DNA of 48,893 nt from CAYVUV01 sp964455095 (GCA_964455095.1 CAYVUV010000286.1:1-48893), one strand, 5' to 3'; positions 7,989-16,765 are shown, numbered from the stretch's first letter. Notes: generated from the sequence alone by a model not told the origin. Made by a program: numbers and translations.

Positions 7989-8873
7989 ATGAAACTGCTG
8001 ATGGCATGCGACGACTCGACGGACGTGAAGGGACTGGTGGCCGATTTGCGGCGCGCTGGCCTCCCGCCCGCCGTGGATGCGGTGGTGCTGTCGGTGGCCG
8101 ACATGCTGCCGATCCCATCGACTCCGGCCGCGACGCCGCTGCCCGCCGCCGTGCGGCACGCGCGCGAGCAGGCGGCGCGCGCCATCGAAGCGGCGCAGCG
8201 GATGGCCGAGTCGGCGGCCGTACAACTGCGCGCCGCATTCCCCGCCTGGCGGATCGAGGCGGAGGCGCAAGCGGATGCGCCCGCCTGGGCAATCGTCAAG
8301 AAAGCCGACGCGTGGGTCCCCGACCTGATTGCCGTCGGGTCGCACGACCGCTCGGCGCTCGGTCGGGTGCTGCTCGGCAGCGTCTCGCACGCCGTGCTGA
8401 CGCATATCGGCAGCGGCTCGGTGCGCATCGCGCGGCCGCCGCGCGCCGAGCCCGACACGCCGCAGCGCCTGCTGGTCGGCATCGACGGCTCGCCGGGAGC
8501 CACCGCGACCGTCGCGGCCGTCGCGGCGCGCCACTGGCTGCCCGGAAGCGAAGTGCGCATCGTCGCGGCGCTCGACGCAACGCTGGCCAGCTTGCTGGGA
8601 TTGGTCGGCGAATCGAGCGCCGATCGCGACGCGGTCGACGCCATCGTCGAACGCGCGGCGGCGACCTTGCGCGCCGCCGGTCTGACGGTGTCCACGGGGG
8701 TGGTCGGCGGCAATCCCAAACACGTGCTCGTCGACGAGGCGGAGAGCTGGAACGCGGACTGCGTCTTCGTCGGCGCGCGCGGCCTGCGCGCCGCCGAGCG
8801 CTTCCTGCTCGGCAGCGTCTCAGAGTCCGTCGCCGCCCGGGCCCGCTGCTCGGTCGAGGTCGTGCGACCGTGA
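7989..8873 (+). CDS. Tandem-domain universal stress protein (UspA family)
   Basis: 294 residues from ATG 7989, preceded by GGGAGG about 8 bases upstream. It has two Usp domains: residues ~1-155 and ~158-294, the second starting RLLVGIDGSPGA. The second carries the complete ATP-binding pattern G-x2-G-x9-G-S (GARGLRAAERFLLGS). In the first the second Gly is Asp (GSHDRSALGRVLLGS), so nucleotide binding may be kept only in the C-terminal half. The family consists of cytoplasmic stress and regulatory proteins. It stands alone between intergenic repeats, with no operon partner. Confidence 0.88.
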   Translation: MKLLMACDDSTDVKGLVADLRRAGLPPAVDAVVLSVADMLPIPSTPAATPLPAAVRHAREQAARAIEAAQRMAESAAVQLRAAFPAWRIEAEAQADAPAWAIVKKADAWVPDLIAVGSHDRSALGRVLLGSVSHAVLTHIGSGSVRIARPPRAEPDTPQRLLVGIDGSPGATATVAAVAARHWLPGSEVRIVAALDATLASLLGLVGESSADRDAVDAIVERAAATLRAAGLTVSTGVVGGNPKHVLVDEAESWNADCVFVGARGLRAAERFLLGSVSESVAARARCSVEVVRP

Positions 8874-8881
8874 GCGATCCG

Positions 8882-8901
8882 CCGCGAGTGACCTCTCGCG
8901 G
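8882..8901 (+). terminator. Hairpin after the universal stress gene
   Basis: A 7-bp stem CCGCGAG / CTCGCGG with a 6-base loop starts 9 bases after the stop codon. It has no T-run. It overlaps the left arm of the following repeat element, so its role is uncertain. Confidence 0.35.
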
Positions 8902-9044
8902 ATGGGAGAGGATTTAAGTGAGGGGGATTCAACTGCGCCGCAGGCCCCCGACGAAGTCTGCCTGAATGGGTCAGCAAAGCGGGGGCTGGCTTCGCCGATC
9001 AATAATATCCCCCTCATCCTGGCCTTCTCCCATCCGGGAGAAGG
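8892..9044. repeat. Paired inverted hairpin repeat element, copy B
   Basis: Left module: a degenerate stem CCTCTC / GAGAGG (8892-8911) followed by GTGAGGGGGATTCAAC. Right module: inverted ATCCCCCTCA then a perfect 9-bp stem CCTTCTCCC / GGGAGAAGG (9023-9044). Same facing arrangement and similar length (153 bp) as the element at 1759-1923, with an unrelated centre. Confidence 0.65.
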
Positions 9045-9085
9045 AACGCTCGTACGATGCGTTGCTGGAACCGTGAAGCGCAATC

Positions 9086-9505
9086 CTAATCATCTTCGCG
9101 CCGCACGCCGAGCTGCGTGATCAGCAGCGCCGCGCCGGTCATCGCGACCCCTTTCAGGAAGAAGGAGGTCTGGATCGCGCGCATCTGTTCGTCCGGCGCG
9201 GTCACCATCATCACCCCGTGCACGGTGATGGTGACCGGAACGAGAAAGAGGACGATCAGCCACGCCCCCAGGCGCGGGGAGCGATTGGCGACGACCATCG
9301 TCGCACCGATCAACTCCACGACGCCCGAGATCGCCACCCAGAACGGGCGCAAGGGAATCGCCGCGGGCATCAACGCCGCATAGCGATCCATGTCGGTGAA
9401 GTGCGTGATGCCCGACAGGAAGAAGATCAACGTGAACATCACCCGGCCCGCCACGGCGATGCCGGGGTGCTGAATCTCGAGGTCGCCGGTTCTCGTCGTC
9501 GCCAT
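9086..9505 (-). CDS. DoxX-like small integral membrane protein
   Basis: 139 residues from ATG 9505, chosen because GGAGGG lies just upstream and a longer frame to 9604 has an Arg-rich, non-membrane leader. Four hydrophobic segments are visible (around VMFTLIFFLSGITHF, FWVAISGVVELIGATMVV, LGAWLIVLFLVPVTITVHG and GVAMTGAALLI). The SGITHF and GVVELIGA patterns fit the DoxX/DoxD-like family, whose biochemical role is often undefined. It is transcribed alone, divergent from the dihaem protein gene, and ends in VRREDD. Confidence 0.75.
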   Translation of the reverse strand: MATTRTGDLEIQHPGIAVAGRVMFTLIFFLSGITHFTDMDRYAALMPAAIPLRPFWVAISGVVELIGATMVVANRSPRLGAWLIVLFLVPVTITVHGVMMVTAPDEQMRAIQTSFFLKGVAMTGAALLITQLGVRREDD

Positions 9506-9621
9506 CGTCGCCCTCCGCGTCAGTCCGGGCTCCCTAGCGCAGCGCCGTCGGCGAAGACAAAGCGGGCGCGCGGGTGTCGAGCACGGCATCGCCTGATTCA
9601 GCACTGGGGCCGAGAATTTTC

Positions 9622-9651
9622 TTGACGGCCCGCTCTCGCTCGGTCTATCGC
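9622..9651 (+). promoter_or_regulatory. Candidate sigma-70-type promoter
   Basis: TTGACG (9622-9627), an 18-base spacer, then TATCGC (9646-9651), about 60 bases before the start codon of the dihaem protein. The -35 is good and the -10 weak. Pattern only. Confidence 0.3.
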
Positions 9652-9712
9652 TGTCGCGGCGCGACCCGTTGGCCTCTCGTCAACGGCATGTCCTGCCACG
9701 GAAGGAGATCAC

Positions 9713-12634
9713 ATGGTCGATCGGCCTTTCCCCCGGCGCCTTGGGGCGTTCGTGTTTGCCAGTGCCACGTTCCTCACGCTCGCTGGCGACGCGAGCGCGC
9801 AGATGTGCACGGGCGATTGCGACGACACCGGTGTTGTCGCAGTCAACGAGCTCATCACCGGCGTGAACATCTTGCTCGGCGCCACCGCGGTCTCGGCGTG
9901 CCGGCAGTTCGATCGCGACAACACGTCGTCGGTAGAGATCGACGAGGTCGTCGCAGGTGTCGGCAATGCCCTCTTCGGCTGCCAATCGACGCTGGGGGGG
10001 ACGAGCAAGTCGGGGCCGATCGCGATCAGTCCGAACGGGGGCACGGTGGTGGCGGTCAACACCGACGCCAACACGGTGTCGATCTTCGCCGTGTCCGCGA
10101 GCGGCCAATTGCGCAAGCGCAAGGAGCTCGGCGTCGGACGCGAGCCGCGTTCGGTCACCATCCTCCCCGACGGGCGCAGCGCCTACGTCGCCAACACGGT
10201 GAGCGGCACGGTGTCGGCGATCAGTCTGGTGAACTGCGAAACCCTGGCGACGGTCGAAGTCGGCACCGAGCCCTGGGCGGTGGCGTCGTCGCCGAACGGT
10301 CGGTACGTGTACGCCGCCAATGCCAACAGCAACTCGGTGAGCGTCATCGACACGCGCACCAACGAGATCTTCGTCACCATTCCCGTCGGCCGCAGCCCGC
10401 GCGCGCTCGCCATCACCAATGACGGCGACGACGACGACTTCGACGAGAAGGTCTATGTCCCCAACTTCTTCGCCCGCCCGCGCTCCGGCTTCAGCGCCCC
10501 GAGCAGCGCCAACCTCGGTGGCACCGACGGGGCCGGTGCCGCCTTTCCGGCCGGGGCCAATGGCCAAAACGTGGTCGGCGAGGGCATCTTCGACGACTCG
10601 CGCGAGGGCGTCGTCGACGTCATCAGCACGGAAACCCACACCCTGATCGGCCAGGTCGTGCTGGCGCCGGTCGCGACCACTGGGTTCAATCTCGCGCGCG
10701 GCGCTTTCGTCAACACGACGCCCGGTGACGCGCCGCGCACCATCTTTGCCGACGGCGGTACCGACGGCGCAACGGCGCAGGCGACCGGCGCCTTTCCGAA
10801 CCTGCTGCAGAGCATCGTGCTCTTCGACGGCCGCGGCTTCGTGCCGAGCTCGGCCGCTTCTCCCGAGCCGCCGCTGCGCTTCAACGGCAACGTGCAGAGC
10901 CTGGTATCCGTCTACGACCTCGGCGGCGATGGCGAGCTCACCGATCAGACGTTCAACCTGAACCGCGGCATCAATTTCGACCTGCCGCCCGGACTCTCGG
11001 AAGCACAGATCCGCGACAACACCGAGCGCCTGTTTCCCTCGGCGCCGGTCGACATCGCCTGCTCGGACGCGACGAATACCTGCTGGGTGGTGAGCCAGGG
11101 CAGCGATTTCATCGTCCGCATGGACTTCGACGGCAACAATCGCCCGACCATCAATGCCCCGACTGCGGCCGGCCCGTTCCCGGTCAGCCCGGTCACCCGC
11201 ATCTACACCATCGACACGCAGGATCCCTTGCGCTCCGGACGCAACCCGCGCGGCATCGTGCTCAACCCCGACGGCACGCGCGGCTACGTCGTCTGTCCGA
11301 CCACACGCGACGTGATCGTGATCGACCTCGAGGTCAACTCGGTCGTGCAGCGCGTCCGCTCCTCCGAGCTGCCGCTGATCGGCACGCCAGAGGAGACGGT
11401 GCGGCGCGGCAAGATCGATTTCTTCACCTCGCGCCCGCCGTGGTCCGACCGCGGTTGGGGCGGTTGCTGGTCGTGTCACCCGGACGGCCGCACCGACAAC
11501 GTGACGTGGTCCTTCGAGGCCGGGCCGCGCCAGACCGTGTCGCTCGACGGCACGTTCAACCATCGCGATCCGGAGGATCAACGCGTGCTCAACTGGAGCC
11601 CGGTGCGCGATGAGAACCAGGACTTCGAGCTCAACACGCGCGGCATCTTCGGCGGGCGCGGGTTCATCACCGTGAACACCGACGTGAACAGCGACGGGAT
11701 CACCCCCGATTCCGACCCCAACGTGCGCAACTTTGGCCCGGCGAGCTCGGGCCGCGCGCAGCAGCAGGAGGACATCACCGCCTTCCTGCAGTTCGGCATC
11801 CGCGCACCGATCGCCCCGCCGAGCACGTCCGGCGACCCCGAACGCGGCATCGACATCTTCAGCGCTCCCGCGCCGGCGGGCGCCAACTGCATTGCCTGTC
11901 ACAGCGGCGGCAAGTGGACCACCAGCCGCGTCACCTACGATACCGGCGACGTCAATCCGGTGCCCGGGACCGACACCGGCATCGTCAACATCCCGCCCGA
12001 GGACCTCGACAACGACGGCACGATCGACCCGTCGGAGGCGAAGGCGATTGCGGTGTACATCAACGGCTTCAACTCTGCGGCCGGCGCCGGCCGCGTGTGC
12101 GAGGTGCCGCCGCCGCTGCCCGGGGTCGTTGTGGGCGGTACGGCGGCCTCGGAGCGAATCCGGATCGTGCGCCAGACGGGCACTTTCACCGCCGCCAACC
12201 CGATCGAGGTGCGCAGCAACGCGCTCAGCCCGGTCAACACCGTCGCCCCGACGCTTGCGGTCAACGCCGCGTTCGGAGCCGAAGGCTTCAACACCCCGTC
12301 CCTGCTCGGCGTTTTCGATTCGGCGCCGTACTTCCACAACGGCCTGGTGCGCACCCTCGAACAGGCCTTCGGCATCGGCACGCCGCCGGCGCTGCTTCCC
12401 TTCGTCCGCGCGCACTGGCGCGCCGGCACGGGCGGGGCGTTGAACATCCTGGAAAACGATGGCAGCGCCGCGACGGACCTGATCGCCTTCCTGCGCACGA
12501 TCGACGACGGCTCACCGCCGTTCCCCGCCGCCGACCTCGCGCCGAACGACGTCGCGTTCGCCGACGCCGCCGCGGTCTGCGACTGCCAGAAGGATCCGCC
12601 GCTCGGCATGCCCGCGATCGATTGTCAGCCATAG
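9713..12634 (+). CDS. Secreted dockerin-like / YVTN beta-propeller / dihaem MauG-like protein
   Basis: 973 residues. ATG 9713 has AAGGAG (9702-9707) 5 bases upstream. Residues 1-29 are a signal peptide ending ASAQ. Residues ~30-85 hold two Ca-binding, dockerin-like loops (CTGDCDD..., DRDNTSSVEIDE) with ELITGVN-type helices. From ~95, YVTN-type propeller strands (SPNGRYVYAANANSNSVSVID). Two c-type haem sites, C585-WS-C588-H589 and C726-IA-C729-H730, lie in the C-terminal half, and TPSLLGVFDSAPYFHNG near the end is characteristic of the cytochrome c peroxidase/MauG family. A periplasmic or surface redox enzyme is inferred; the substrate is unknown. No partner cytochrome gene is adjacent. Confidence 0.85.
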   Translation: MVDRPFPRRLGAFVFASATFLTLAGDASAQMCTGDCDDTGVVAVNELITGVNILLGATAVSACRQFDRDNTSSVEIDEVVAGVGNALFGCQSTLGGTSKSGPIAISPNGGTVVAVNTDANTVSIFAVSASGQLRKRKELGVGREPRSVTILPDGRSAYVANTVSGTVSAISLVNCETLATVEVGTEPWAVASSPNGRYVYAANANSNSVSVIDTRTNEIFVTIPVGRSPRALAITNDGDDDDFDEKVYVPNFFARPRSGFSAPSSANLGGTDGAGAAFPAGANGQNVVGEGIFDDSREGVVDVISTETHTLIGQVVLAPVATTGFNLARGAFVNTTPGDAPRTIFADGGTDGATAQATGAFPNLLQSIVLFDGRGFVPSSAASPEPPLRFNGNVQSLVSVYDLGGDGELTDQTFNLNRGINFDLPPGLSEAQIRDNTERLFPSAPVDIACSDATNTCWVVSQGSDFIVRMDFDGNNRPTINAPTAAGPFPVSPVTRIYTIDTQDPLRSGRNPRGIVLNPDGTRGYVVCPTTRDVIVIDLEVNSVVQRVRSSELPLIGTPEETVRRGKIDFFTSRPPWSDRGWGGCWSCHPDGRTDNVTWSFEAGPRQTVSLDGTFNHRDPEDQRVLNWSPVRDENQDFELNTRGIFGGRGFITVNTDVNSDGITPDSDPNVRNFGPASSGRAQQQEDITAFLQFGIRAPIAPPSTSGDPERGIDIFSAPAPAGANCIACHSGGKWTTSRVTYDTGDVNPVPGTDTGIVNIPPEDLDNDGTIDPSEAKAIAVYINGFNSAAGAGRVCEVPPPLPGVVVGGTAASERIRIVRQTGTFTAANPIEVRSNALSPVNTVAPTLAVNAAFGAEGFNTPSLLGVFDSAPYFHNGLVRTLEQAFGIGTPPALLPFVRAHWRAGTGGALNILENDGSAATDLIAFLRTIDDGSPPFPAADLAPNDVAFADAAAVCDCQKDPPLGMPAIDCQP

Positions 12635-12676
12635 GGACTTCTTGTCGCGGCTTTGCCCGAACCTCGGCCCGAGCCC

Positions 12677-12706
12677 CAGCCTGAGCCTTTCGAAGGGTTC
12701 AGGCTG
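12677..12706 (+). terminator. Hairpin after the dihaem protein gene
   Basis: A perfect 8-bp stem CAGCCTGA / TCAGGCTG, extended by weaker pairs around a TTTCGAA-containing loop, 43 bases after the stop codon. It has no T-run. Similar CCTGAGCCTTTCGAAGGG-type palindromes are common dispersed repeats, so it may be a mobile palindrome rather than a dedicated terminator. Confidence 0.4.
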
Positions 12707-12741
12707 AGGCCCGTGGTTGTCGTGCAAGTATGGAGACCAAG

Positions 12742-13629
12742 ATGAAGTTCGCGTTGCACGGGGTCGGCAGCGGCTCGACCATCAAGCCCGAGCCCCTGGC
12801 GCAGGTGGCGCGGAAAGCCGAGGCGCTCGGCTACGAGTCGATCTGGGTGCCGGAACACCTCGCCGTGCCGATGGAAATCCGCACGCCGTATCCATACGCC
12901 GAGGACGGCAAGTTCCCCGGCGGGTCGGCGGTCGGACTGCACGATCCCTTCCTCGCGCTCGCCTACGCCGCCGCCTGCACGGAGCGGATCAAGCTCGGCA
13001 CCGGGGTGTTCGTGCTGCCGCTGCGGCAGGCGATCGGGGTCGCCAAGTCGGTGGCGAGTCTCGATGTGCTGTCCAACGGGCGCGTGCTCTTCGGCGTCGG
13101 CATCGGTTGGCTCGAGGACGAGTTTGAAGCCGTCGGCGCCTCGTTCGCCGACCGCGCCGCGCGCGCCCGCGAGGCGATTCGGATGATGAAGGTGCTGTGG
13201 ACCGAAGAGGCGCCGCATTTCGAAGGGCGCTTCCACCGCTTCCCGCCGCTCGGCTTCAACCCCAAGCCGGTACAGAAACCGCATCCGCCGATCATCCTCG
13301 GCGGCGAGACGCGCGCCGCCTTGCGCCGCGCGGCAGAGCTCGGCGACGGATGGTACGCAGCGCACCACAGCCCGGAGAGCATCGTCCCACTGCTGGCCTC
13401 GCTGAAGGAATTCGCCACCGCGGCCGGACGCGACTTCTCCCGCCTCGAGATCACCGTCGGCCTCTCGCCGGGTGTGCGCCCCGATCTCGACACGGTGCAT
13501 CGCTTCGCCGACGCCGGCGTGCATCGGATGATCGTCTTCGCGCCCGGCTTCGTCCCGCGCTCGCGCTTCGAGTCGGATCTGTTTCCGACGCTCGAGCGCT
13601 TTGCCGAGGAGGTGATGGGGCGCGCCTGA
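12742..13629 (+). CDS. LLM-class flavin-dependent oxidoreductase (F420- or FMN-linked)
   Basis: 295 residues. ATG 12742 is preferred because GGAG lies 5 bases upstream and MKFALHG is the usual first strand; an ATG at 12730 is possible. It has the luciferase-like TIM-barrel features: LGYESIWVPEHL, ERIKLGTGVFVLPLRQ, SNGRVLFGVGIGWLEDEFEA, and PKPVQKPHPPIILGG followed by RRAAELGDGWY. This layout is typical of TIGR03619-type F420-dependent enzymes, but the cofactor cannot be settled from sequence alone. It stands as a single gene between the dihaem protein and the rhomboid gene. Substrate unknown. Confidence 0.85.
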   Translation: MKFALHGVGSGSTIKPEPLAQVARKAEALGYESIWVPEHLAVPMEIRTPYPYAEDGKFPGGSAVGLHDPFLALAYAAACTERIKLGTGVFVLPLRQAIGVAKSVASLDVLSNGRVLFGVGIGWLEDEFEAVGASFADRAARAREAIRMMKVLWTEEAPHFEGRFHRFPPLGFNPKPVQKPHPPIILGGETRAALRRAAELGDGWYAAHHSPESIVPLLASLKEFATAAGRDFSRLEITVGLSPGVRPDLDTVHRFADAGVHRMIVFAPGFVPRSRFESDLFPTLERFAEEVMGRA

Positions 13630-13674
13630 ACGACGGACGTCTGGATGATCCGTCGACCGTGCTAGGCTGCGCAG

Positions 13675-14367
13675 ATGGCGGATGCGCAATCAATCCGGGC
13701 CTCCGTGCGGGGCGCACCGATCACCGTGTCGTTCATCGCCATTTGTGCGCTCGTGTTCCTGGTCGGCCTCGTCAGTCCGACCGTCCAATACGAGATCTTC
13801 CTGCGCTTCAGCCAGATCAACATCGCGGTCGGTGCGGGCGAGTGGTGGCGGCTCTTCACCAGCGCCTTTCTGCACTCGGGCGCGGCCCACATCGCGTTCA
13901 ACATGTGGGCGCTGTATCAGTTCGGCCCGCCCCTCGAGCGGCAGATCGGCTCGGCGGCTTTCGCCGCAATGTGCCTGGCCTGCGCCGCCTGGGGCGGGGC
14001 GGCCGTCTACCTGCTGACCGGCCCGCGCAGCGCCGTCGTCGGGGCGTCGAGCGCGATCTTCGGCGTCTTCGGCGTGTGGCTGTACGCGAGCTACTTGTCG
14101 CGCGAAACGCCGATGGGGCAGGCGCAGTTCCGCAATCTCATGAACCTGCTCGCGATCAATGCATTCCTCAGCTTCGCCGTGCCGCGCATCAGCTGGCAAG
14201 GGCACGCCGGTGGCCTGGCGGCCGGCCTCGCGATCGCCGCCGCCTGGCGCCAGCTCCCACCGCCCGCGACGCCGACTCAACGCGCCCTGGTGGCGACCGC
14301 GGCGGCGGCAATCGCGGTGGCCATCGTTTTTCTCTATCCAGAGAGCGCCGCTCAATTCTCTCCATAA
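13675..14367 (+). CDS. Rhomboid family intramembrane serine protease
   Basis: 230 residues, about six hydrophobic segments. The catalytic pattern is present: GxSx at G123-A-S125-S (usually GxSG, here Ser in the last place) and H177 in SWQGHAGGLAAG. The oxyanion-side motif H72...N76 (HIAFNMW) is also conserved, as is WWRLFTSAFLH in loop 1. An active membrane protease is expected, possibly cutting membrane-anchored substrates. It follows the oxidoreductase by 45 bases and converges with the sulfatase-fold gene, overlapping its 3' end by 16 bases. Confidence 0.88.
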   Translation: MADAQSIRASVRGAPITVSFIAICALVFLVGLVSPTVQYEIFLRFSQINIAVGAGEWWRLFTSAFLHSGAAHIAFNMWALYQFGPPLERQIGSAAFAAMCLACAAWGGAAVYLLTGPRSAVVGASSAIFGVFGVWLYASYLSRETPMGQAQFRNLMNLLAINAFLSFAVPRISWQGHAGGLAAGLAIAAAWRQLPPPATPTQRALVATAAAAIAVAIVFLYPESAAQFSP

Positions 14368-15671
14368 CCGAGCGCGCGGAGCTGCTCGCGTGTCTTGGCG
14401 CCGATCTCTGCGGCGGGGCCGGGCTCGCCCAGCTTCACGGCCAGGTTGGCGGCCGAGAATGACGCCAGCTCGGCCAGCAGCTGCTGCACGACCTTCGGCC
14501 TCTCGGCGGCGAGGTTGTGCTGCTCGGCGGCGTCGGCGCGCAGATCGAAGAGCTGGTGCTGGCCGGTTTTGTAATCGGCGATGAGCTTCCACTCGCGGCT
14601 GCGAATGGCCTTGATCTCGCCGGGGAGATACTCGCTGAACACGTAGCGCTCGGGAGCGGTGCCGCCCGCCAGCACCGGCCGCAGGCTGTGCCCCTGCATT
14701 GCCGGACCGGGTTCGATGCCGCACAGGTCGAGGATGGTCGGGGCGAGATCGATGTGCTCGACCGGCATGTCGATCGCCTGCCCGGCTGCGATCCCCGGCC
14801 CCCGCATCAGCAACGGCACACGGATGAGCTCGTCGTAGGGCATGCCGCGATGCCCCAGCATCCGCGCGTGCTCCTGAAACGCTTCGCCGTGGTCGGCCGT
14901 GATGAGCACGACGGTGTGTTGGTCGAGGGATGCGGTGCGCAGCCAGGCGAAGAATCTCCCCAGGTGGAAGTCGGCATACGCGACGCCGTTGTCGTAGAGG
15001 TCGATCAGGTGCTGCACGTCTTCGCGGCCCAGCGTCGCGGCGATCGATCCGAACGGTTGCACGCCGTCGACGCGTCCGCGGTACTCGGCGCCGTAGTTCT
15101 CTCGATACGGGTTCTGCGCCTGGTACGGGTAGTGGACGTCGACGAAATGGGCGTAGATGAAGAACGGCTGGGCCTGTGCGGCGATCCACTTTTGCATCGC
15201 CGCGGTTCTCGATTCTGCATTCGCCCCTTCGGAGACGAAGAAATCGAAGCCCTGGTCCATGCCGAAGTCGCGCGAGGTATAGGCTCCGATCGCGAATGCT
15301 CCCGTGGCGTAGCCATGCGCCTGCAGCACCTCGGCCAGCGTCTCGGCGCCCTCGGGGATGCGCCCGTCGATCTTCTCGATCCCGTGCGTGTCGACGTACT
15401 GCGAGAGAAAGAGCGACGAGACCGACGGCAGCGTCCAGGTCGCCTGGCTGACCGCGGTGCGGAAGAGCGTTCCCTCGGCCGCGAAACGGTCGATCGCGGG
15501 GCTGAGGGCGCGGTGATAGCCGTACGCGGCCACGTGATCCGGCCTGAGCGCATCGACGACGATGACGATCACGTTCGGCGAACCCGGCACCGCGCTCCTG
15601 GGGCGCGATGCGACCCAGACCGCGACCAACCCGAGCACGGCGACGATCGGCAGGAAGATACGCGCCTTCAT
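14352..15671 (-). CDS. Sulfatase-fold enzyme with Thr at the nucleophile site, membrane-anchored
   Basis: 439 residues from ATG 15671. An N-terminal signal anchor (~4-21) is followed by an alkaline-phosphatase-superfamily domain: metal ligand D40 in VIVIVVDALRPDH, TADHGE with later LGHRG, and the usual C-terminal WKLIADYKTGQHQLFDLRAD. Where classical sulfatases have C/S-x-P-S-R, this has T80-L-P-S-V, so formylglycine cannot form and the Arg is missing. Thr is the nucleophile in phosphoethanolamine transferases and LTA synthase, so a phospho-group transferase or phosphodiesterase on glycan is a fair alternative. The ATG overlaps the stop of the preceding GT4 gene (ATGA), giving coupled translation. 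Confidence 0.8.
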   Translation of the reverse strand: MKARIFLPIVAVLGLVAVWVASRPRSAVPGSPNVIVIVVDALRPDHVAAYGYHRALSPAIDRFAAEGTLFRTAVSQATWTLPSVSSLFLSQYVDTHGIEKIDGRIPEGAETLAEVLQAHGYATGAFAIGAYTSRDFGMDQGFDFFVSEGANAESRTAAMQKWIAAQAQPFFIYAHFVDVHYPYQAQNPYRENYGAEYRGRVDGVQPFGSIAATLGREDVQHLIDLYDNGVAYADFHLGRFFAWLRTASLDQHTVVLITADHGEAFQEHARMLGHRGMPYDELIRVPLLMRGPGIAAGQAIDMPVEHIDLAPTILDLCGIEPGPAMQGHSLRPVLAGGTAPERYVFSEYLPGEIKAIRSREWKLIADYKTGQHQLFDLRADAAEQHNLAAERPKVVQQLLAELASFSAANLAVKLGEPGPAAEIGAKTREQLRALGYGEN

Positions 15672-16765
15672 ACGCCCTGCGCCACGCTGCGATAGATTGC
15701 CAACGTTCCCTTCATCATCGCCGCGAGCGAGAACTGCTGCTCCATCCGGCGCCGACCGGCGCGGCCGAGCGCGGCTGCGCGTTCGCGATCGGCGAGCAGC
15801 TCGAGCATGCGCTCCCCCAGCGCGTTGGCATCGCCCGGGGCGACGAGGAAGCCGGTCTCGCCGTGCACCACCATCTCGGGGATGCCGCCCACCCGCGATG
15901 CGACCACCGGCTTGCCGGCGGCCATCGCTTCCAGGATCACGCGCCCGAGGCCCTCGGCCTCCGAAGGGAGCACGAGGAGCGTGCTGCGCTGCAGAATGCG
16001 GGGGACATCGAGACGCGTCCCGAGGAACGTGACGTGCGACGACACGCCGCGCTCGCGGCAGAGCCGCTCGAGGTCGGGCCGCGCCGGTCCGTCACCCACG
16101 ATCAGCAGGCGCACGTCGCTGCGTCTCTCGAGCACGCTCGCCAGGGCGGCGAGCAGGTGCACGTGGCCCTTGCGCGGCACGAGTCGGGCCACGCATGCGA
16201 TGACGGCCATGCCGCCGAGGTTCAACTCGGCGTCGAGGGTGCCACCCTCGTCCGATGGGGGAGGGTCCTCGACCCCGTAGTGGAGGGTGTGACACTTGCT
16301 CCGCTCGACGCCGCCGTAGCGGACGGTGTGCTCGAGGATGTGGTCCGAGATGCAGATGACGCGCCGGTCGAGCCGCGAGGAGTAACGGTGCAGCCGGGCG
16401 ATCACGGGGTCGAGGAGCTGGGGCTCGTCGTTGTGCTTGGAGGCGACGACGCGTGAGTTGCCCGCCAGGCGGCTGGCGATCGCGCCGACGAAGTTGGCCT
16501 TGAGCAGGTGCGTGTGGACCACGTCGTAGCGGCGGCGCCGCAGGTGGCGGGAGAGGCCGTACACGCAGGCCGGCAGCTGGGCGCCATGCTCGAGCGCCAC
16601 CTTCTGCGGGCCGATGCCCAGCGCCGCGAACGCCGGGTGCAGCGCGCCCGCGCCCTTCAGATAGATCACGTCGACGCGATGGCCGCCGGCGACCAGGCCG
16701 CGACAGAGCGAGAGCAGGTGCGTTTCGGCGCCGCCGACGTCGATGGTGGTGATGATCTGGAGCAC
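15668..16765 (-). CDS. Family 4 glycosyltransferase (GT4)
   Basis: 365 residues if it starts at GTG 16765 (VLQIITTIDVGGAE is the normal first strand of the family). The open frame continues far upstream but runs under the divergent radical SAM gene. GT-B fold: N-terminal GGAETH loop, HTHLLKANF, then VARLVPRKGH and the E-x7-E motif (EAEGLGRVILE), and SRVGGIPEMVVHGETGF. Retaining transfer from a nucleotide sugar at the cytoplasmic membrane face is expected; donor and acceptor are unknown. It is the first gene of a two-gene unit with the Thr-type sulfatase-fold gene. No strong ribosome site is seen, so the start is tentative. Confidence 0.85.
   Translation of the reverse strand: MLQIITTIDVGGAETHLLSLCRGLVAGGHRVDVIYLKGAGALHPAFAALGIGPQKVALEHGAQLPACVYGLSRHLRRRRYDVVHTHLLKANFVGAIASRLAGNSRVVASKHNDEPQLLDPVIARLHRYSSRLDRRVICISDHILEHTVRYGGVERSKCHTLHYGVEDPPPSDEGGTLDAELNLGGMAVIACVARLVPRKGHVHLLAALASVLERRSDVRLLIVGDGPARPDLERLCRERGVSSHVTFLGTRLDVPRILQRSTLLVLPSEAEGLGRVILEAMAAGKPVVASRVGGIPEMVVHGETGFLVAPGDANALGERMLELLADRERAAALGRAGRRRMEQQFSLAAMMKGTLAIYRSVAQGV

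Noticed and set aside
9680..12415. 911-residue minus-strand frame opposite the dihaem protein
   Set aside because: High-GC antisense shadow; the plus strand has signal peptide, haem motifs and ribosome site.
12677..12706. Palindrome considered as an attachment site
   Set aside because: No integrase or second copy nearby; a hairpin or dispersed repeat explains it.
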